Positions 27,080 to 36,583 of a DNA stretch of 64,000 nucleotides are shown in pieces (positions within the stretch are counted from its first letter, which is position 1; every line of letters begins with the position of its first letter). The notes beneath the pieces were generated by a model. That model searched no databases. It was not told the DNA's origin and worked only from the letters and a program-made list of their open reading frames with translations. This DNA comes from Candidatus Onthovicinus excrementipullorum (GTDB lineage Bacteria; Bacillota; Clostridia; Oscillospirales; Acutalibacteraceae), in the NCBI GenBank assembly GCA_018712345.1, contig DVHG01000020.1, forward strand, positions 41,121 to 105,120. The letters are read 5' to 3'. The translations under genes and the position numbers were made by a program.

Positions 27080-28222
27080 TTATTGCATAAAGTATTGAAT
27101 CAGCAGGACGATCGCCGCAATGGCAACTCCGGCGCCCAGCAGGGTCAGCACGGCGTTGCGTGCCCAGAAGAGGGCGGTGGGGATGTTCGTCGGCGCGTGG
27201 CAGTACAGGAAGTTGAGCAGTGGTTTTTGCAGCTTGGTGCCGCACAGCTCCCTAAATGTATCCACATGGGTCTTGTACGCGCGGGGGTCCTGCTCATTGA
27301 ATTCCAGCACACGGATGCCGCGGTTGAGCCCCGGACCGTACACATTAAAACCGCAGCCGGGCGTATAGCCAAAGTCGATGCCCTTATAGCTGCGGACAAA
27401 GCAGTTGTTGTGATCGTGCCCGACATACACGGCAAACACATCGCCCTTCTCGCGGATGGCGTCAAACTGGCCGGACTGCTCGTACGGGGAGGCCGGGACC
27501 TCGCCCATGAACTCCACGTCGGAATTGCGCAGTTTTTCATCCAGCCCGAAGAAGGAACCCTTGTGCTCGCGAAACGCGCGGATAAAGCCCTTTTCCTTCT
27601 TTGTTTTGCGCACCAGTACATTGTAGTATTCCTTGAGCGGGATGTGCTGGAAGAGGATGGAGGGCAGCACTTTGCCGCCGTTCTCTTTTTCCAGCTCGTC
27701 GCGCTTCCGGCGGTACCAGTCAATCTCGTCCTGTGCCACGGGGGCGTAACCGTCGCCCTGATTGCCCTGGGAGTCGATCAGATAAATGCCGAAGACGGGC
27801 TTGTCCTCCTTGCTGGCATACACGGGCAGAAAGTCCGTTCCGCCGCCCGTCAGGCCGGGCACTGTATCGGAGACACACATCGGGGACTGCTTGTAAATAT
27901 CCAGCTGCTCCAGATTGTTCAGTCCGCACTGGTCGTCGTGGTTGCCGAATGTAACGGCAAAGGGGATTTTCCGCTCCTCCATCGGCCGGATCAGCTGGGC
28001 GATGCAGGACTTTACCCGTTCGGGCTTTCCGCGGAAGTAGGTGGAGTAGCCCTTTATCTGGTCGCCTGTGAAGACGACCAGGTCCGGCTTTTCTCGGTCG
28101 AGCACGGCCTCAATCAGCCTGATAGTATCGGGGGAGACGTTTGGGATCTCCTGCGTGTCGGCGATCTGAACGATTTTAAACCGTCCGTCCGGATTAAATC
28201 GGAGTTTTTCATTTTCTCTCAT
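27080..28222 (-). CDS. Membrane-anchored calcineurin-like metallophosphoesterase
   Basis: 380 residues. The metal-binding blocks of the calcineurin fold are in order: QIADTQ, VFTGDQIKG, FGNHDDQ, FQHIP and VGHDHNN. A single C-terminal helix (about residues 350-377) anchors it, with the long part probably on one face of the membrane. There is no N-terminal signal peptide, so the catalytic domain may be cytosolic. The substrate is unknown. Its stop lies 20 bases ahead of the GtrA start, making a two-gene unit. Confidence 0.88.
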   Translation of the reverse strand: MRENEKLRFNPDGRFKIVQIADTQEIPNVSPDTIRLIEAVLDREKPDLVVFTGDQIKGYSTYFRGKPERVKSCIAQLIRPMEERKIPFAVTFGNHDDQCGLNNLEQLDIYKQSPMCVSDTVPGLTGGGTDFLPVYASKEDKPVFGIYLIDSQGNQGDGYAPVAQDEIDWYRRKRDELEKENGGKVLPSILFQHIPLKEYYNVLVRKTKKEKGFIRAFREHKGSFFGLDEKLRNSDVEFMGEVPASPYEQSGQFDAIREKGDVFAVYVGHDHNNCFVRSYKGIDFGYTPGCGFNVYGPGLNRGIRVLEFNEQDPRAYKTHVDTFRELCGTKLQKPLLNFLYCHAPTNIPTALFWARNAVLTLLGAGVAIAAIVLLIQYFMQ

Positions 28223-28329
28223 GATTTCACCTCTCCTAACATGATAATGGAAATGGAAATGTTCGACAAGTGTTTCCTTGTTAAAATTGTGTTAGCTTCC
28301 CCTTAAGATCTGGTTGGAAACGAAAAGAC

Positions 28330-28366
28330 AGAAGCCCCCGGGCCGTGTATACACAGCCGGGGGCAA
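28330..28366 (-). terminator. LCP gene terminator
   Basis: GCCCCCGG (28334-28341) and CCGGGGGC (28357-28364) just beyond the LCP stop; the minus-strand tail is TTCTGTCTTTT. Confidence 0.65.
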
Positions 28367-28369
28367 AGC

Positions 28370-29731
28370 CTATTCTTCAGCGTCGGTGGAGGGCACCTCC
28401 GGATCTGTCCCGTAAATGAAAGCCCTCAGGATAGAGCGGTTTTCATCCAGATCGGGAACCAGGACGGCGTTTCCGCGGATGGTCTCATTTGTGAACGTGT
28501 CCTCCGCGGGGATCTGCTGCTGGAGCACGGATTTGTCAAAGCAGCCGAGGGATTTCAGACCAAAGCGGAGAATCTGCCCCTCGGTCATGTTGGTCTCCAC
28601 CTCCGGCAGAACTTCTTTGACGAGGTTGACCATCTCCATTGGGCTGAGATCCTTAATCTTGCCAATAATGGCGGAGACCACCTTGCGCTGGCGCTCCGTG
28701 CGCATGTAGTCGCTGTCCAGATAGCGAATGCGGGAGTACCACAGCGCCGTGTTGCCGTCCATGTGGACCATGCCGGCGTCCATCTCGATCGGCGGATTGG
28801 GCGCATGCGTGTTGCCGCTGCCCATATATTCGGCCTCCCGCTCGGTGACCTCCACATCCACGCCGCCGATCTGGTCCACAACCGTCTGGAAGACCTCAAA
28901 GTCTACCATCACATAGTAGTCGCAGCGGATGTGATAGGTGTACTCGATCATATCGATCGTATACTGCGGCCCCTGCTCAAAGGAGGCGCCGTTGAGCCTG
29001 CCGTCCGTGCCGTCGGGGTAGTCCACCCACGTATCGCGCAGGAAGGAGGTCAGCTTGATGCGCTTGTTGTGCTTGTCGATGGAGACCATCATCATCGTGT
29101 CGGAGCGCGATTTGGTCTCCTCCCCACGGGCGTCCACGCCGATGAGCAGGATATTTGTCACATCGCTGCTGTCTGCAAGCGTGGATTCGTCGATATACTG
29201 GTTCTCTACGGCTCCGTCTGCATTGAAGTCAATGTTGCCAAGCAGATTGTAAACATACACACCCGCCGCTCCCAGCGCGATCACAATCACGAGGAACAGG
29301 GCGAGCAGCGCCATGGCGAGCTTAAAGCAGCAGCTCTTTTTCTTTTTACGGGGCGGCCTCCCGCCCGCGGACTGAGGCGGCTTTTTGTTTTTATTGGAAT
29401 AGATGTCCTCGGCCTTGCCGTCTGCGTACCGGGTCATAGCGGCCGGGCGCTTTTGGACGGAGGAGGGCACTGAATTACCTGCGCGCACCGCATGAGAGCG
29501 GGGAGCGCTCGGGCGCACGGCGTTGGAGCCGCGCTTTTCAAGCTCGGGCGGCGGCGCGGTAAAGTCGTCGTATGGATAGTAGTTCTCATCCTCCGGCGTG
29601 TAGGTGTCAATGGGCTCAAAGTCGTCGTGGCGGCCGGAGTAAATGTCCCTGCCGCTGTCCTCCGGTGCCGGTTTTTCCCCCTGCCTCCGGGGCCGCTTTG
29701 GGCCATTGCTGGAGGAGTAAATATCTTCCAC
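28370..29731 (-). CDS. LytR-CpsA-Psr family cell-wall glycopolymer transferase
   Basis: 453 residues: a long low-complexity cytoplasmic N-terminus (about 1-130, Pro/Arg/Asp-rich), one membrane helix at about 135-160, then an extracellular LCP domain. Visible LCP blocks are LLIGVDARGEETKSRSDTMM, LTSFLRDTWVDYP, GGVDVEVTERE and MDGNTALWYSRIR. LCP enzymes attach teichoic acids or other polymers to peptidoglycan. Monocistronic. The N-terminal tail is unusually long for the family. Confidence 0.92.
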   Translation of the reverse strand: MEDIYSSSNGPKRPRRQGEKPAPEDSGRDIYSGRHDDFEPIDTYTPEDENYYPYDDFTAPPPELEKRGSNAVRPSAPRSHAVRAGNSVPSSVQKRPAAMTRYADGKAEDIYSNKNKKPPQSAGGRPPRKKKKSCCFKLAMALLALFLVIVIALGAAGVYVYNLLGNIDFNADGAVENQYIDESTLADSSDVTNILLIGVDARGEETKSRSDTMMMVSIDKHNKRIKLTSFLRDTWVDYPDGTDGRLNGASFEQGPQYTIDMIEYTYHIRCDYYVMVDFEVFQTVVDQIGGVDVEVTEREAEYMGSGNTHAPNPPIEMDAGMVHMDGNTALWYSRIRYLDSDYMRTERQRKVVSAIIGKIKDLSPMEMVNLVKEVLPEVETNMTEGQILRFGLKSLGCFDKSVLQQQIPAEDTFTNETIRGNAVLVPDLDENRSILRAFIYGTDPEVPSTDAEE

Positions 29732-29822
29732 TGTTTTTCACATCCCTGTTTTCGATTTCAAAGCATTGCATACCTCTTTATCATAGCCTATTTTTTGTCG
29801 AAAAACAAGACGGAAATATCCA

Positions 29823-29856
29823 GAAAAAAACGCGCCGGGTCCATACGCCGGCGCGA
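29823..29856 (-). terminator. Terminator of the SpoIID-like gene
   Basis: CGCGCCGG / CCGGCGCG hairpin at 29831-29855 with a T7 run on the minus strand. Confidence 0.85.
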
Positions 29857-29874
29857 AGGTGCTTTCGGCACGCA

Positions 29875-30858
29875 TCACTTTAACTTTTCAATCTTTACCC
29901 CAGTGTAGTAATGGGTGAGAATCTCCTCCCAGATGCTGCCCTGGCGCGCCATATAGTCGGCGCCGTACTGGCTCATCCCGACACCGTGCCCATACCCGCA
30001 CACCTCAAAGGTAAAGGTGCCGTCCGCATACGTGAGTGTAAAGCAGGGGCTGCGCAGGCCGAAGGCGGCGCGGACCTGTTCGCCGGTGAAGTCCTTCCCG
30101 CCAATGGGGATTTTAGTAACGGTCCCGGACTCCGAGGTCTCGCTCTTCCCCACCCAGCTTCCGGTATCGCCGGACAGATTCGCCCCATCCAGCGCGCCGG
30201 TCTTTTCCCGGAACTGGTCCGCCGTGAGGACCAGGGTGGAGGAGTAGTCGGGGGAGAGCTTGTCGCCGGTGCTGACGACCGGCTGAAGATAGGGGAGATC
30301 CTTGCCCCAGATGACGGCGGCGCTCTCCGTACGGCCGGAGCAGATCGCGTGAAAGGCGGCGGTGATGGGTGCGCCCTCATACGTGATAACATGCCCGATT
30401 ACATCGTCCACTGCCTGGGTCACGGGCTCAATGTACCGGTCGTAATTCTCCCCGAACTTCTCCCGCAGCTCTGCCTCCGTCAGATATCCCTGATGGGAGT
30501 CGGCGCTGTCGGTGAAATCTGCGCCCTTCAGGTCCGGGTCGGGGTCGGCGCGCTGTGCGCTGCGCGCGCGCCAGGCATTGGTATAGATCGCCACCGCCTG
30601 TGCCCGCAGCGCCTGTGCATGATAGAGCGGCGGCATCTCGGCGCACACGGCTCCGATCAGGTAATCCCGCTCACTCAGAGTGATCACCTCGCCTGTACCG
30701 GAGAGCAGCACGCGGAAAGTGCCGTCGTCCTCCACGGCGGCGGAGGGATCCTCCGGTGCTTCGGCGCGTGGGGGTGCTGTATCCGGGATCAGGGAGATCG
30801 CCGGTGCGGCCAGCATGACCGCGGTCAGGACGAGCGCCAGCGCAAGGATTTGCCGCAT
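29875..30858 (-). CDS. SpoIID/LytB-domain protein (stage II sporulation protein D type)
   Basis: 327 residues from the ATG at 30858 (AAGGAGG eight bases upstream). It has an N-terminal signal-anchor helix (ILALALVLTAVMLAAPA). The SpoIID domain contains AVCAEMPPLYHAQALRAQAV with the catalytic Glu, and closes with GYGHGVGMSQYGADYMA. SpoIID is a lytic transglycosylase that, with SpoIIM and SpoIIP, drives engulfment in sporulation. The partners are not in the window, so a vegetative SpoIID-like role is possible. Confidence 0.9.
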   Translation of the reverse strand: MRQILALALVLTAVMLAAPAISLIPDTAPPRAEAPEDPSAAVEDDGTFRVLLSGTGEVITLSERDYLIGAVCAEMPPLYHAQALRAQAVAIYTNAWRARSAQRADPDPDLKGADFTDSADSHQGYLTEAELREKFGENYDRYIEPVTQAVDDVIGHVITYEGAPITAAFHAICSGRTESAAVIWGKDLPYLQPVVSTGDKLSPDYSSTLVLTADQFREKTGALDGANLSGDTGSWVGKSETSESGTVTKIPIGGKDFTGEQVRAAFGLRSPCFTLTYADGTFTFEVCGYGHGVGMSQYGADYMARQGSIWEEILTHYYTGVKIEKLK

Positions 30859-31002
30859 ACGGGAGCCTCCTTTCAAGGTTTGTCCGCCGTCTTGACTTTT
30901 GAGGGCGGAATGGGATAAAATAATAAAATAGACGCGGCTTCACAGGATGTCCGCTTCGATAGAGTATATGATGTTAAGACAGAAAAATGACATCATTTTT
31001 GG

Positions 31003-31941
31003 ATGGGACTGATCATTTTGGGAAATAAATTCAAGGGCAGTGTGGCGCGGCTGACGCCCGTATGGCCCTTTGCCGTCTTTGCGGCGGCGGTCTTGGCCTG
31101 TGTTCCCCTGCGGCTCTACCAGACGATCCGCCTGATTGAGCCGGAGACGGGATTTTTTACACTCGGGAACCATGTGACTGTCACGATAATGTATGTGGTG
31201 GCGGCAGTCGCGGCGGTGCTGATTCTTGTCCTGTCCTACCTTGGGATCGGGGCCAAAACGCCGATGCCGGGGGAGGGCCGCAGCGGGGCGCTGTGCGCAA
31301 TTGCAGCCGTCATGGCGGTCGCTTTTCTGGCTGACGGCGTCGGGACGGTCTATTCACTGGTCCGCTCCGCTGTGGAGTACAGCAGCACGCTGGGGGCCTC
31401 CGGAACTGCCCGGTATACGGTGATGCAGCTTGTCACGGAGGGGGCGCAGATCCTCTTTGCGGTGCTCTCATGCACGTATTTTGCCTGCCTCTCCTTCTCC
31501 TGGAACGGGCGCAGTTCGGCCTCGCTCTATGCGGCGCTCGCGGTGGCGCCGGTGTTCTGGGCAATCGCCCGGGCGGTGAACCGCTTTATCCGGATGATCA
31601 ACTTCAAAAATGTTTCCGATCTGCTGCTGGAGTTGTTCATGCTGGCGTTTATGATGATCTTTTTCCTGGCCTTTGCGCGGGTGAACTCCAAGGTGGAGCG
31701 CACGGGCGTACAGTGGCAGGTATACGGCTGTGGCCTGGTGGCCTCTCTCCTGGCGGCGATCGTCAGCATTCCGCGCCTGGTGATGCTTATATGCGGGCTG
31801 GGGGACCGCATCGCCCAGGGGTATCCGCTCAATCTGTGCGATCTGTTCCTGCCGTTTTTTATCGTGTTTTACCTCCTTGTCGCCTCCTCCCGGAAAGCGG
31901 AGGAGGGGCCGGCAGCGCTCAAAGCCGGTCCGGCTGACTGA
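31003..31941 (+). CDS. Multi-pass membrane protein, unknown function
   Basis: 312 residues with about eight hydrophobic helices spread over the whole length and no soluble domain. No family recognised. The start is uncertain: the ATG at 31003 has no clear ribosome binding site, and TTG 31018 is an alternative. It precedes the AEC transporter by 24 bases and may be co-transcribed with it. Confidence 0.65.
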   Translation: MGLIILGNKFKGSVARLTPVWPFAVFAAAVLACVPLRLYQTIRLIEPETGFFTLGNHVTVTIMYVVAAVAAVLILVLSYLGIGAKTPMPGEGRSGALCAIAAVMAVAFLADGVGTVYSLVRSAVEYSSTLGASGTARYTVMQLVTEGAQILFAVLSCTYFACLSFSWNGRSSASLYAALAVAPVFWAIARAVNRFIRMINFKNVSDLLLELFMLAFMMIFFLAFARVNSKVERTGVQWQVYGCGLVASLLAAIVSIPRLVMLICGLGDRIAQGYPLNLCDLFLPFFIVFYLLVASSRKAEEGPAALKAGPAD

Positions 31942-31965
31942 GACTGAAGGGCAGGGGGAAAGCCG

Positions 31966-32895
31966 TTGTTCATTGAAAACATGCTCACAGCCGCACAGCA
32001 GGTCGCCATTCTGGCCATTCTTGTTGTGGCCGGCCTGCTCTGCGATAAGGCGGGGATTTACACGGAAAAAGCATCCCGCCTGACGAACAATCTGCTTTTT
32101 TATATCGTGACTCCCGCCGTGATCGTGGAGTCTTTTTTGCGTGTGGAGATGACGCCGGACAGCCTGAACGGGCTGCTGATGTCCGCTCTGTGTGGCGTGA
32201 TCATCCATGTGGCGGCCATCGTCCTCACGCTGCCGCTTTTCCGGCGCGGGGACCGGGATGAAAACTGCGTGTTCAAGTACGCGAGTATCTATGGGAATAC
32301 CGGGTATATGGCGCTCCCGCTCGCGAGCGCGGTCCTCGGTGAGGAGGGCGTGTTTTACTGCTCGGCGGGCATCGTCGTATTCAACGTGTTCTGCTTTACA
32401 CACGGCGTATGGCTGATGCGCAAGGAGGGTGATGCCTTCCGGTTCAAAAAGCTGCTCGTCAATCCGGGTACGATCTCCCTGCTGATTGGGCTGCCGCTCT
32501 TTTTGGCAAATGTGTCCCTGCCGCAGGTTCTGGCCGAGCCGGTGGGCCTGCTGGCCGATCTGAACACCCCGCTGGCGATGATCCTGTTTGGGACGTATCT
32601 GGCGCACACCCGCTTCCGCACGCTCTTCTCCCGGCCGCGCGCGTATGCGGTCGCTTTCTTTAAGCTCATTGTGCTCCCGCTGCTGATGATCGGCTGCTTT
32701 TATCTGATGGGCCTGCAGGGGACGCTGATGACGGCCTGTGTTATTACGGCGGCGGTCCCCAGCGCCAACAACACCATTATGTTTGCCGCCAAGTATGATA
32801 AGGATACCGGGCTCGCGTCGCAGACAGTCTCCCTCGTGAGCATCCTGTCCATCGTCACGATGCCCGTGATGATTGCGCTCGCGGGCGCCATATAG
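31966..32895 (+). CDS. AEC-family (auxin efflux carrier-like) transporter
   Basis: 309 residues and about ten helices. The family pattern is visible: LVVAGLLCDKAGIYTEKASR in the first cytoplasmic loop, YIVTPAVIVESF, YGNTGYMALPL and, near the C-terminus, AAVPSANNTIMFAAKYD. AEC carriers export organic acids or amino acids. The start is TTG at 31966 behind AGGGGGAAA. The next gene, a basic amino acid decarboxylase, begins 12 bases later; transport of its substrate or product is possible but not shown. Confidence 0.88.
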   Translation: MFIENMLTAAQQVAILAILVVAGLLCDKAGIYTEKASRLTNNLLFYIVTPAVIVESFLRVEMTPDSLNGLLMSALCGVIIHVAAIVLTLPLFRRGDRDENCVFKYASIYGNTGYMALPLASAVLGEEGVFYCSAGIVVFNVFCFTHGVWLMRKEGDAFRFKKLLVNPGTISLLIGLPLFLANVSLPQVLAEPVGLLADLNTPLAMILFGTYLAHTRFRTLFSRPRAYAVAFFKLIVLPLLMIGCFYLMGLQGTLMTACVITAAVPSANNTIMFAAKYDKDTGLASQTVSLVSILSIVTMPVMIALAGAI

Positions 32896-32907
32896 GGGGG
32901 ATTTGCC

Positions 32908-34239
32908 ATGTCCGCACCGATTTATGAGAGCCTGAAAAGCCACCGGAAGAAAGGACGGATCCCGTTTCACATGCCCGGCCACCGGGGGAGGCTGCCCGGC
33001 ACAGAGCTGGAGCGGGCGGCTTTTCTGGATGTGACGGAGCTGCCCGATACGGGCAGTCTCTTTGACGATCTGGGCCCGACGCGTGAGGCGGAGGAGCTGG
33101 CCACCCAATACTTTGGTACGGCGCGCACGCTCTTTTCCGCGGGAGGGTCCACCCTGTGCATCCAGGCAATGATGCGCCTTTGTGCGCCGCGGGGTGGTAC
33201 GGTGATCTGCTCCCGAGTGATGCACCGCAGCGCAGTGAACGCCATGGCGCTTTTGGGGATTGATCCGGTCTATGTCTATCCGGATACGTCAGCCGGCCCA
33301 TTCTTCGCGGGGCGGACGGAGCCGGCAGCGGTGGAAGAGGCGCTGCGCGCTCATCCGGATGCCCGCGCCGTGTACGTGACATCGCCGGACTACTATGGCG
33401 TGATGAGCGACATCCGCGGGATCTGTGCGCGCGCGGATCGGTTCGGGGTGCCGGTGATCGTGGATAACGCCCACGGTGCGCACCTCTACCCACTCGATCC
33501 GGCCCTGCATCCGGTACGGCAGGGGGCCGCGATGTCTGCCGACTCCGCGCACAAGACGCTCCCTGTGCTCACGGGTGGTGCGTTCCTGCAGATCGGGCGG
33601 CGGGAATATGTGCCGGACGCCAAGGCTGCCATGGCGCTGTTTGGGTCCACCAGCCCGTCTTATCTGATTCTCCAATCCCTCGACCGGTGCCGGGAGTGGC
33701 TGTGTGCCGGCGGGGAGGATGCGGTGCGTGCGGCGGCGGACCGCGGCCGCGCGCTGCGCCATGCTGTGGAAAGGCTCGGCTTCCTTCAGCCGGAGGGGCC
33801 GTGCGACCCATTCCACATCGCGCTCAGCGGTGCCAATTTGTCCTATGGCGGAGAGCGGAGCGGAGAACTGCTGCGCGCCCTGGACATTGAGCCGGAGTAC
33901 GCCGCAGCGGATGGATTGATCCTTTTACTCTCTTCTGCTACGGAGGAGCAGGACTGTGAGCTGCTGCTGCGCGCGCTGGAGCAGCTGCCGGTCACGGCGC
34001 ATAGCCGTGAGTCGGGCAGTGCCCTGCCGCGGCCGGTGAAGGCAATGCCCCTGCGCACCGCACTGCTCGCCCCGGGGGAGACCGTCCCGACGGAGCAGAG
34101 CGAGGGGCGGATCGCCGCTCAGGTCGAATGCCCGTGCCCCCCGGCGATCCCGGTCGTCATGCCCGGGGAGCGCATTGACAGGGAATGTGTGCATGCGCTG
34201 AAAAAATTTGGCGTGGCAAAGATTAAAGTTGTAAAATAG
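32908..34239 (+). CDS. Orn/Lys/Arg decarboxylase-family PLP enzyme
   Basis: 443 residues. Fold type I PLP enzyme of the YaaO/SpeA branch: PFHMPGHRGR at the start, the PLP-ring Asp in VDNAHGAH, and the Schiff-base Lys K216 in SADSAHKTLPVLTG. It lacks the N-terminal wing domain of the large inducible decarboxylases. Arg, Lys or Orn could be the substrate, feeding polyamine synthesis. In Bacillus the orthologue heads the yaaO-tmk-darA-yaaR-holB-ricT cluster; here it is followed by darA, holB and ricT without tmk. Confidence 0.9.
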   Translation: MSAPIYESLKSHRKKGRIPFHMPGHRGRLPGTELERAAFLDVTELPDTGSLFDDLGPTREAEELATQYFGTARTLFSAGGSTLCIQAMMRLCAPRGGTVICSRVMHRSAVNAMALLGIDPVYVYPDTSAGPFFAGRTEPAAVEEALRAHPDARAVYVTSPDYYGVMSDIRGICARADRFGVPVIVDNAHGAHLYPLDPALHPVRQGAAMSADSAHKTLPVLTGGAFLQIGRREYVPDAKAAMALFGSTSPSYLILQSLDRCREWLCAGGEDAVRAAADRGRALRHAVERLGFLQPEGPCDPFHIALSGANLSYGGERSGELLRALDIEPEYAAADGLILLLSSATEEQDCELLLRALEQLPVTAHSRESGSALPRPVKAMPLRTALLAPGETVPTEQSEGRIAAQVECPCPPAIPVVMPGERIDRECVHALKKFGVAKIKVVK

Positions 34240-34308
34240 CTGCTTTTGCTTTATAATTGAGATATAGATACTCCGGCCCGTGGATGGGCCGGCAGAGGGG
34301 GTCTTTTC

Positions 34309-34632
34309 ATGAAACTTGTATTTGCCATTGTGCACAGCGATGACAGCCGCGCCGTGATGTCGGAAATGACGCGGGAGGGCTTTTATTTCACCAAGCTCTC
34401 CACCTCCGGCGGACTGCTCAAGGCCGGCAACGTGACGCTGATGGCCGGCGTGGAGGACGAGAAGGTGGACAGCCTGCTCGACCTGCTCAAGCGGTTCAGC
34501 AGCCAGCGCAAGCAGATGATCCAGCCCTCCCCGATCTATGGGAATGAAATGTTTATGTCCGAGCCGGTGGAGATTACCGTCGGCGGCGCGACAGTCTTTG
34601 TGCTGGATATTGAGAAGTTTTTAAAGCTGTAA
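34309..34632 (+). CDS. darA: Cyclic-di-AMP receptor (PII-like)
   Basis: 107 residues of the DarA/PstA (YaaQ) family. KLVFAIVHSDDSRAVMSEM opens a PII-like ferredoxin fold, followed by the nucleotide-binding stretch FYFTKLSTSGGLLKAGN. It binds the second messenger c-di-AMP, and its target is unknown in most species. AGAGGGGGT precedes the ATG. Two bases separate it from holB, in the conserved Firmicutes order. Confidence 0.94.
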   Translation: MKLVFAIVHSDDSRAVMSEMTREGFYFTKLSTSGGLLKAGNVTLMAGVEDEKVDSLLDLLKRFSSQRKQMIQPSPIYGNEMFMSEPVEITVGGATVFVLDIEKFLKL

Positions 34633-34633
34633 T

Positions 34634-35560
34634 ATGGCCGGGAAACGGAAAGGGACTGCTCCGGCACCGGAGCGGGAGAAACTGGAGTTCGGCTTTGACG
34701 GCGTTCTCGCCGGGCCGCGTGCTGAGATTGAAAAACGGCTCAGGGAGCAGAACTTCCCGCACGCAGTGCTGCTGGAGGCGGGGGACAGCGCGCTCTCCCG
34801 CCGCGCCGCCCTGACGGCAGCCGCCGGTCTGCTCTGCGGCGCACGGGGCGATCGCCCGTGCGGGCGGTGTGCGGCCTGTGCCAAAGTGCGCGCCGGCAGC
34901 CATCCGGATTTGACCATCCTGCAGGGGAGCGGCGGCCAGCGCTCACTCCATGTGGAGGATATCCGTGCGCTCCGCAGGGACAGCATCGTCCTCCCAAATG
35001 AGGCGGAGGTCAAGGTCTATGTCCTCCTCGGGGCACAGGAGATGTCTGAACAGGCGCAGAATGCGCTGCTCAAGGTGCTTGAGGAGCCGCCGGAGCGCGT
35101 GCGCTTTCTCCTCACCTGTGATGACCGCGCGCATCTGCTGAGCACGGTGCTCTCGCGCTGCACCTGTTATTCGCTCGACGGGGGGCGCCTTGTCGGGGCG
35201 GACGGCCGCGCCCGGGAGATTGTCGTAGCCATCGCTGCGGCAGTGACAGGGCCGGGCGAACTGGAGCTGATGCGGTGTACGGCCGCCTTTGAAAAGGACA
35301 GACAGCTAATGGCGGAGGTGCTCGCCCAGCTGACGCTCCTGTTCCGCCGGGCCATGATCTTTAAGACCGGCAGGGACATGCAGGAGAGCCCGGAGGCGGA
35401 TGAAGCGGTACGGAAGCTGGCAGCCGGTTTTTCCATCGGCCGGCTGGCCGCATTGATTCAGGCAGTGCGCACTGTGGAGGATTGCATGGCGCGCAACGCC
35501 AATCAGAATTTGATGATTACACGCCTGAGCGCCCTGCTGCGCAGCGCGGCAGGCAGATAA
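34634..35560 (+). CDS. holB: DNA polymerase III delta-prime subunit
   Basis: 308 residues. Clamp-loader fold with an AAA+ domain. The zinc module (C68, C76, C79, C82 in CGRCAACAK) is in place, and the sensor region NALLKVLEEPPERVRFLLT is strongly conserved. The canonical P-loop is missing, as expected of delta-prime. Within the c-di-AMP receptor / RicT cluster; stop and ricT start are 20 bases apart. Confidence 0.92.
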   Translation: MAGKRKGTAPAPEREKLEFGFDGVLAGPRAEIEKRLREQNFPHAVLLEAGDSALSRRAALTAAAGLLCGARGDRPCGRCAACAKVRAGSHPDLTILQGSGGQRSLHVEDIRALRRDSIVLPNEAEVKVYVLLGAQEMSEQAQNALLKVLEEPPERVRFLLTCDDRAHLLSTVLSRCTCYSLDGGRLVGADGRAREIVVAIAAAVTGPGELELMRCTAAFEKDRQLMAEVLAQLTLLFRRAMIFKTGRDMQESPEADEAVRKLAAGFSIGRLAALIQAVRTVEDCMARNANQNLMITRLSALLRSAAGR

Positions 35561-35580
35561 GAGACGGAGGATTCACATCT

Positions 35581-36447
35581 ATGGCTCAAGTAGTCGGGGT
35601 ACGTTTTCGGGAGGTCGGCAAGGTCTATTACTTTGATCCGGACGGCGTCCCGTTTAAATCAGGGGACCGGGTAATCGTGGAAACTGCCCGCGGGATCGAG
35701 TGCGGGGAGATTGTCACGCCCAACCGCGAGGTGGACGATGAGAAGATCGTTAAGCCGCTCAAGGTGATCATCCGCGCCGCCACGCCGGAGGACCTGGAGG
35801 CGGTGCGCCTCAACCGTGAAAAGGAACAGCGCGCCATGGAGATCGGGAGGAAAAAGATCGCTGAGCGCAAGCTGGAAATGAAGCTGGTCAATGTGGAATA
35901 CACCTTTGACAGCAGTAAGATCCTGTTCTATTTCACCGCGGATGGGCGCGTGGATTTCCGCGAGCTGGTCAAGGATCTGGCGGGAATCTTCCATACCCGC
36001 ATCGAACTGCGGCAGATCGGCGTGCGCGATGAATCCCGCATGCTCGGCGGCATTGGGATCTGCGGGCGGCCGTTCTGCTGCTGCTCATTTCTCGGGGACT
36101 TCCATCCGGTCTCCATTAAAATGGCAAAGGAGCAGGGCCTCTCCCTGAATCCGGCGAAGATCAGCGGCGCGTGCGGCAGGCTGATGTGCTGCCTGAAATA
36201 TGAGCAGAACGCCTATGATTACCTGCTTAAGATCACGCCCCGGGTCGGGACGCCCGTCAGTACGCCGGAGGGGAAGGGTGTCGTGACGGATGTATCCCTC
36301 ATCAGCGGGATTGTGAAAGTTCGCCTGGATAAGAGCGAGGACGCGCCGCCACGCGTATTCCAGCGCAGCGAAGTCAAATCCCTCCGCAGGCCCGCACCGC
36401 CAAAGGGCGAGAAGGACAAGGCCCCTGCGGAGAAGCCGGGAAAGTAA
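35581..36447 (+). CDS. ricT: PSP1-domain protein RicT (YaaT)
   Basis: 288 residues from the ATG at 35581; the frame opens earlier, inside holB, but GGAGG lies at the right distance only for this start. PSP1 domain with VGVRFREVGKVYYFDP, and the Cys-rich signature CGRPFCCCSF...ACGRLMCCLKYE that holds iron-sulfur clusters in the RicAFT complex. In Bacillus that complex steers RNase Y-dependent RNA processing and sporulation. A Lys/Pro-rich tail follows. Confidence 0.93.
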   Translation: MAQVVGVRFREVGKVYYFDPDGVPFKSGDRVIVETARGIECGEIVTPNREVDDEKIVKPLKVIIRAATPEDLEAVRLNREKEQRAMEIGRKKIAERKLEMKLVNVEYTFDSSKILFYFTADGRVDFRELVKDLAGIFHTRIELRQIGVRDESRMLGGIGICGRPFCCCSFLGDFHPVSIKMAKEQGLSLNPAKISGACGRLMCCLKYEQNAYDYLLKITPRVGTPVSTPEGKGVVTDVSLISGIVKVRLDKSEDAPPRVFQRSEVKSLRRPAPPKGEKDKAPAEKPGK

Positions 36448-36583
36448 AGAGCCGAATATTGATCGGAGCAGCGTGCCGGATCCGGCGCGCTGTTTTTGCA
36501 TTTTTATCAGCGCGCCGCAGACAGGGGGAGTCCGTTCACGCCGGCGTGGTAGAAATTACCGCACCGTTTTTGTCCAAAAACCC

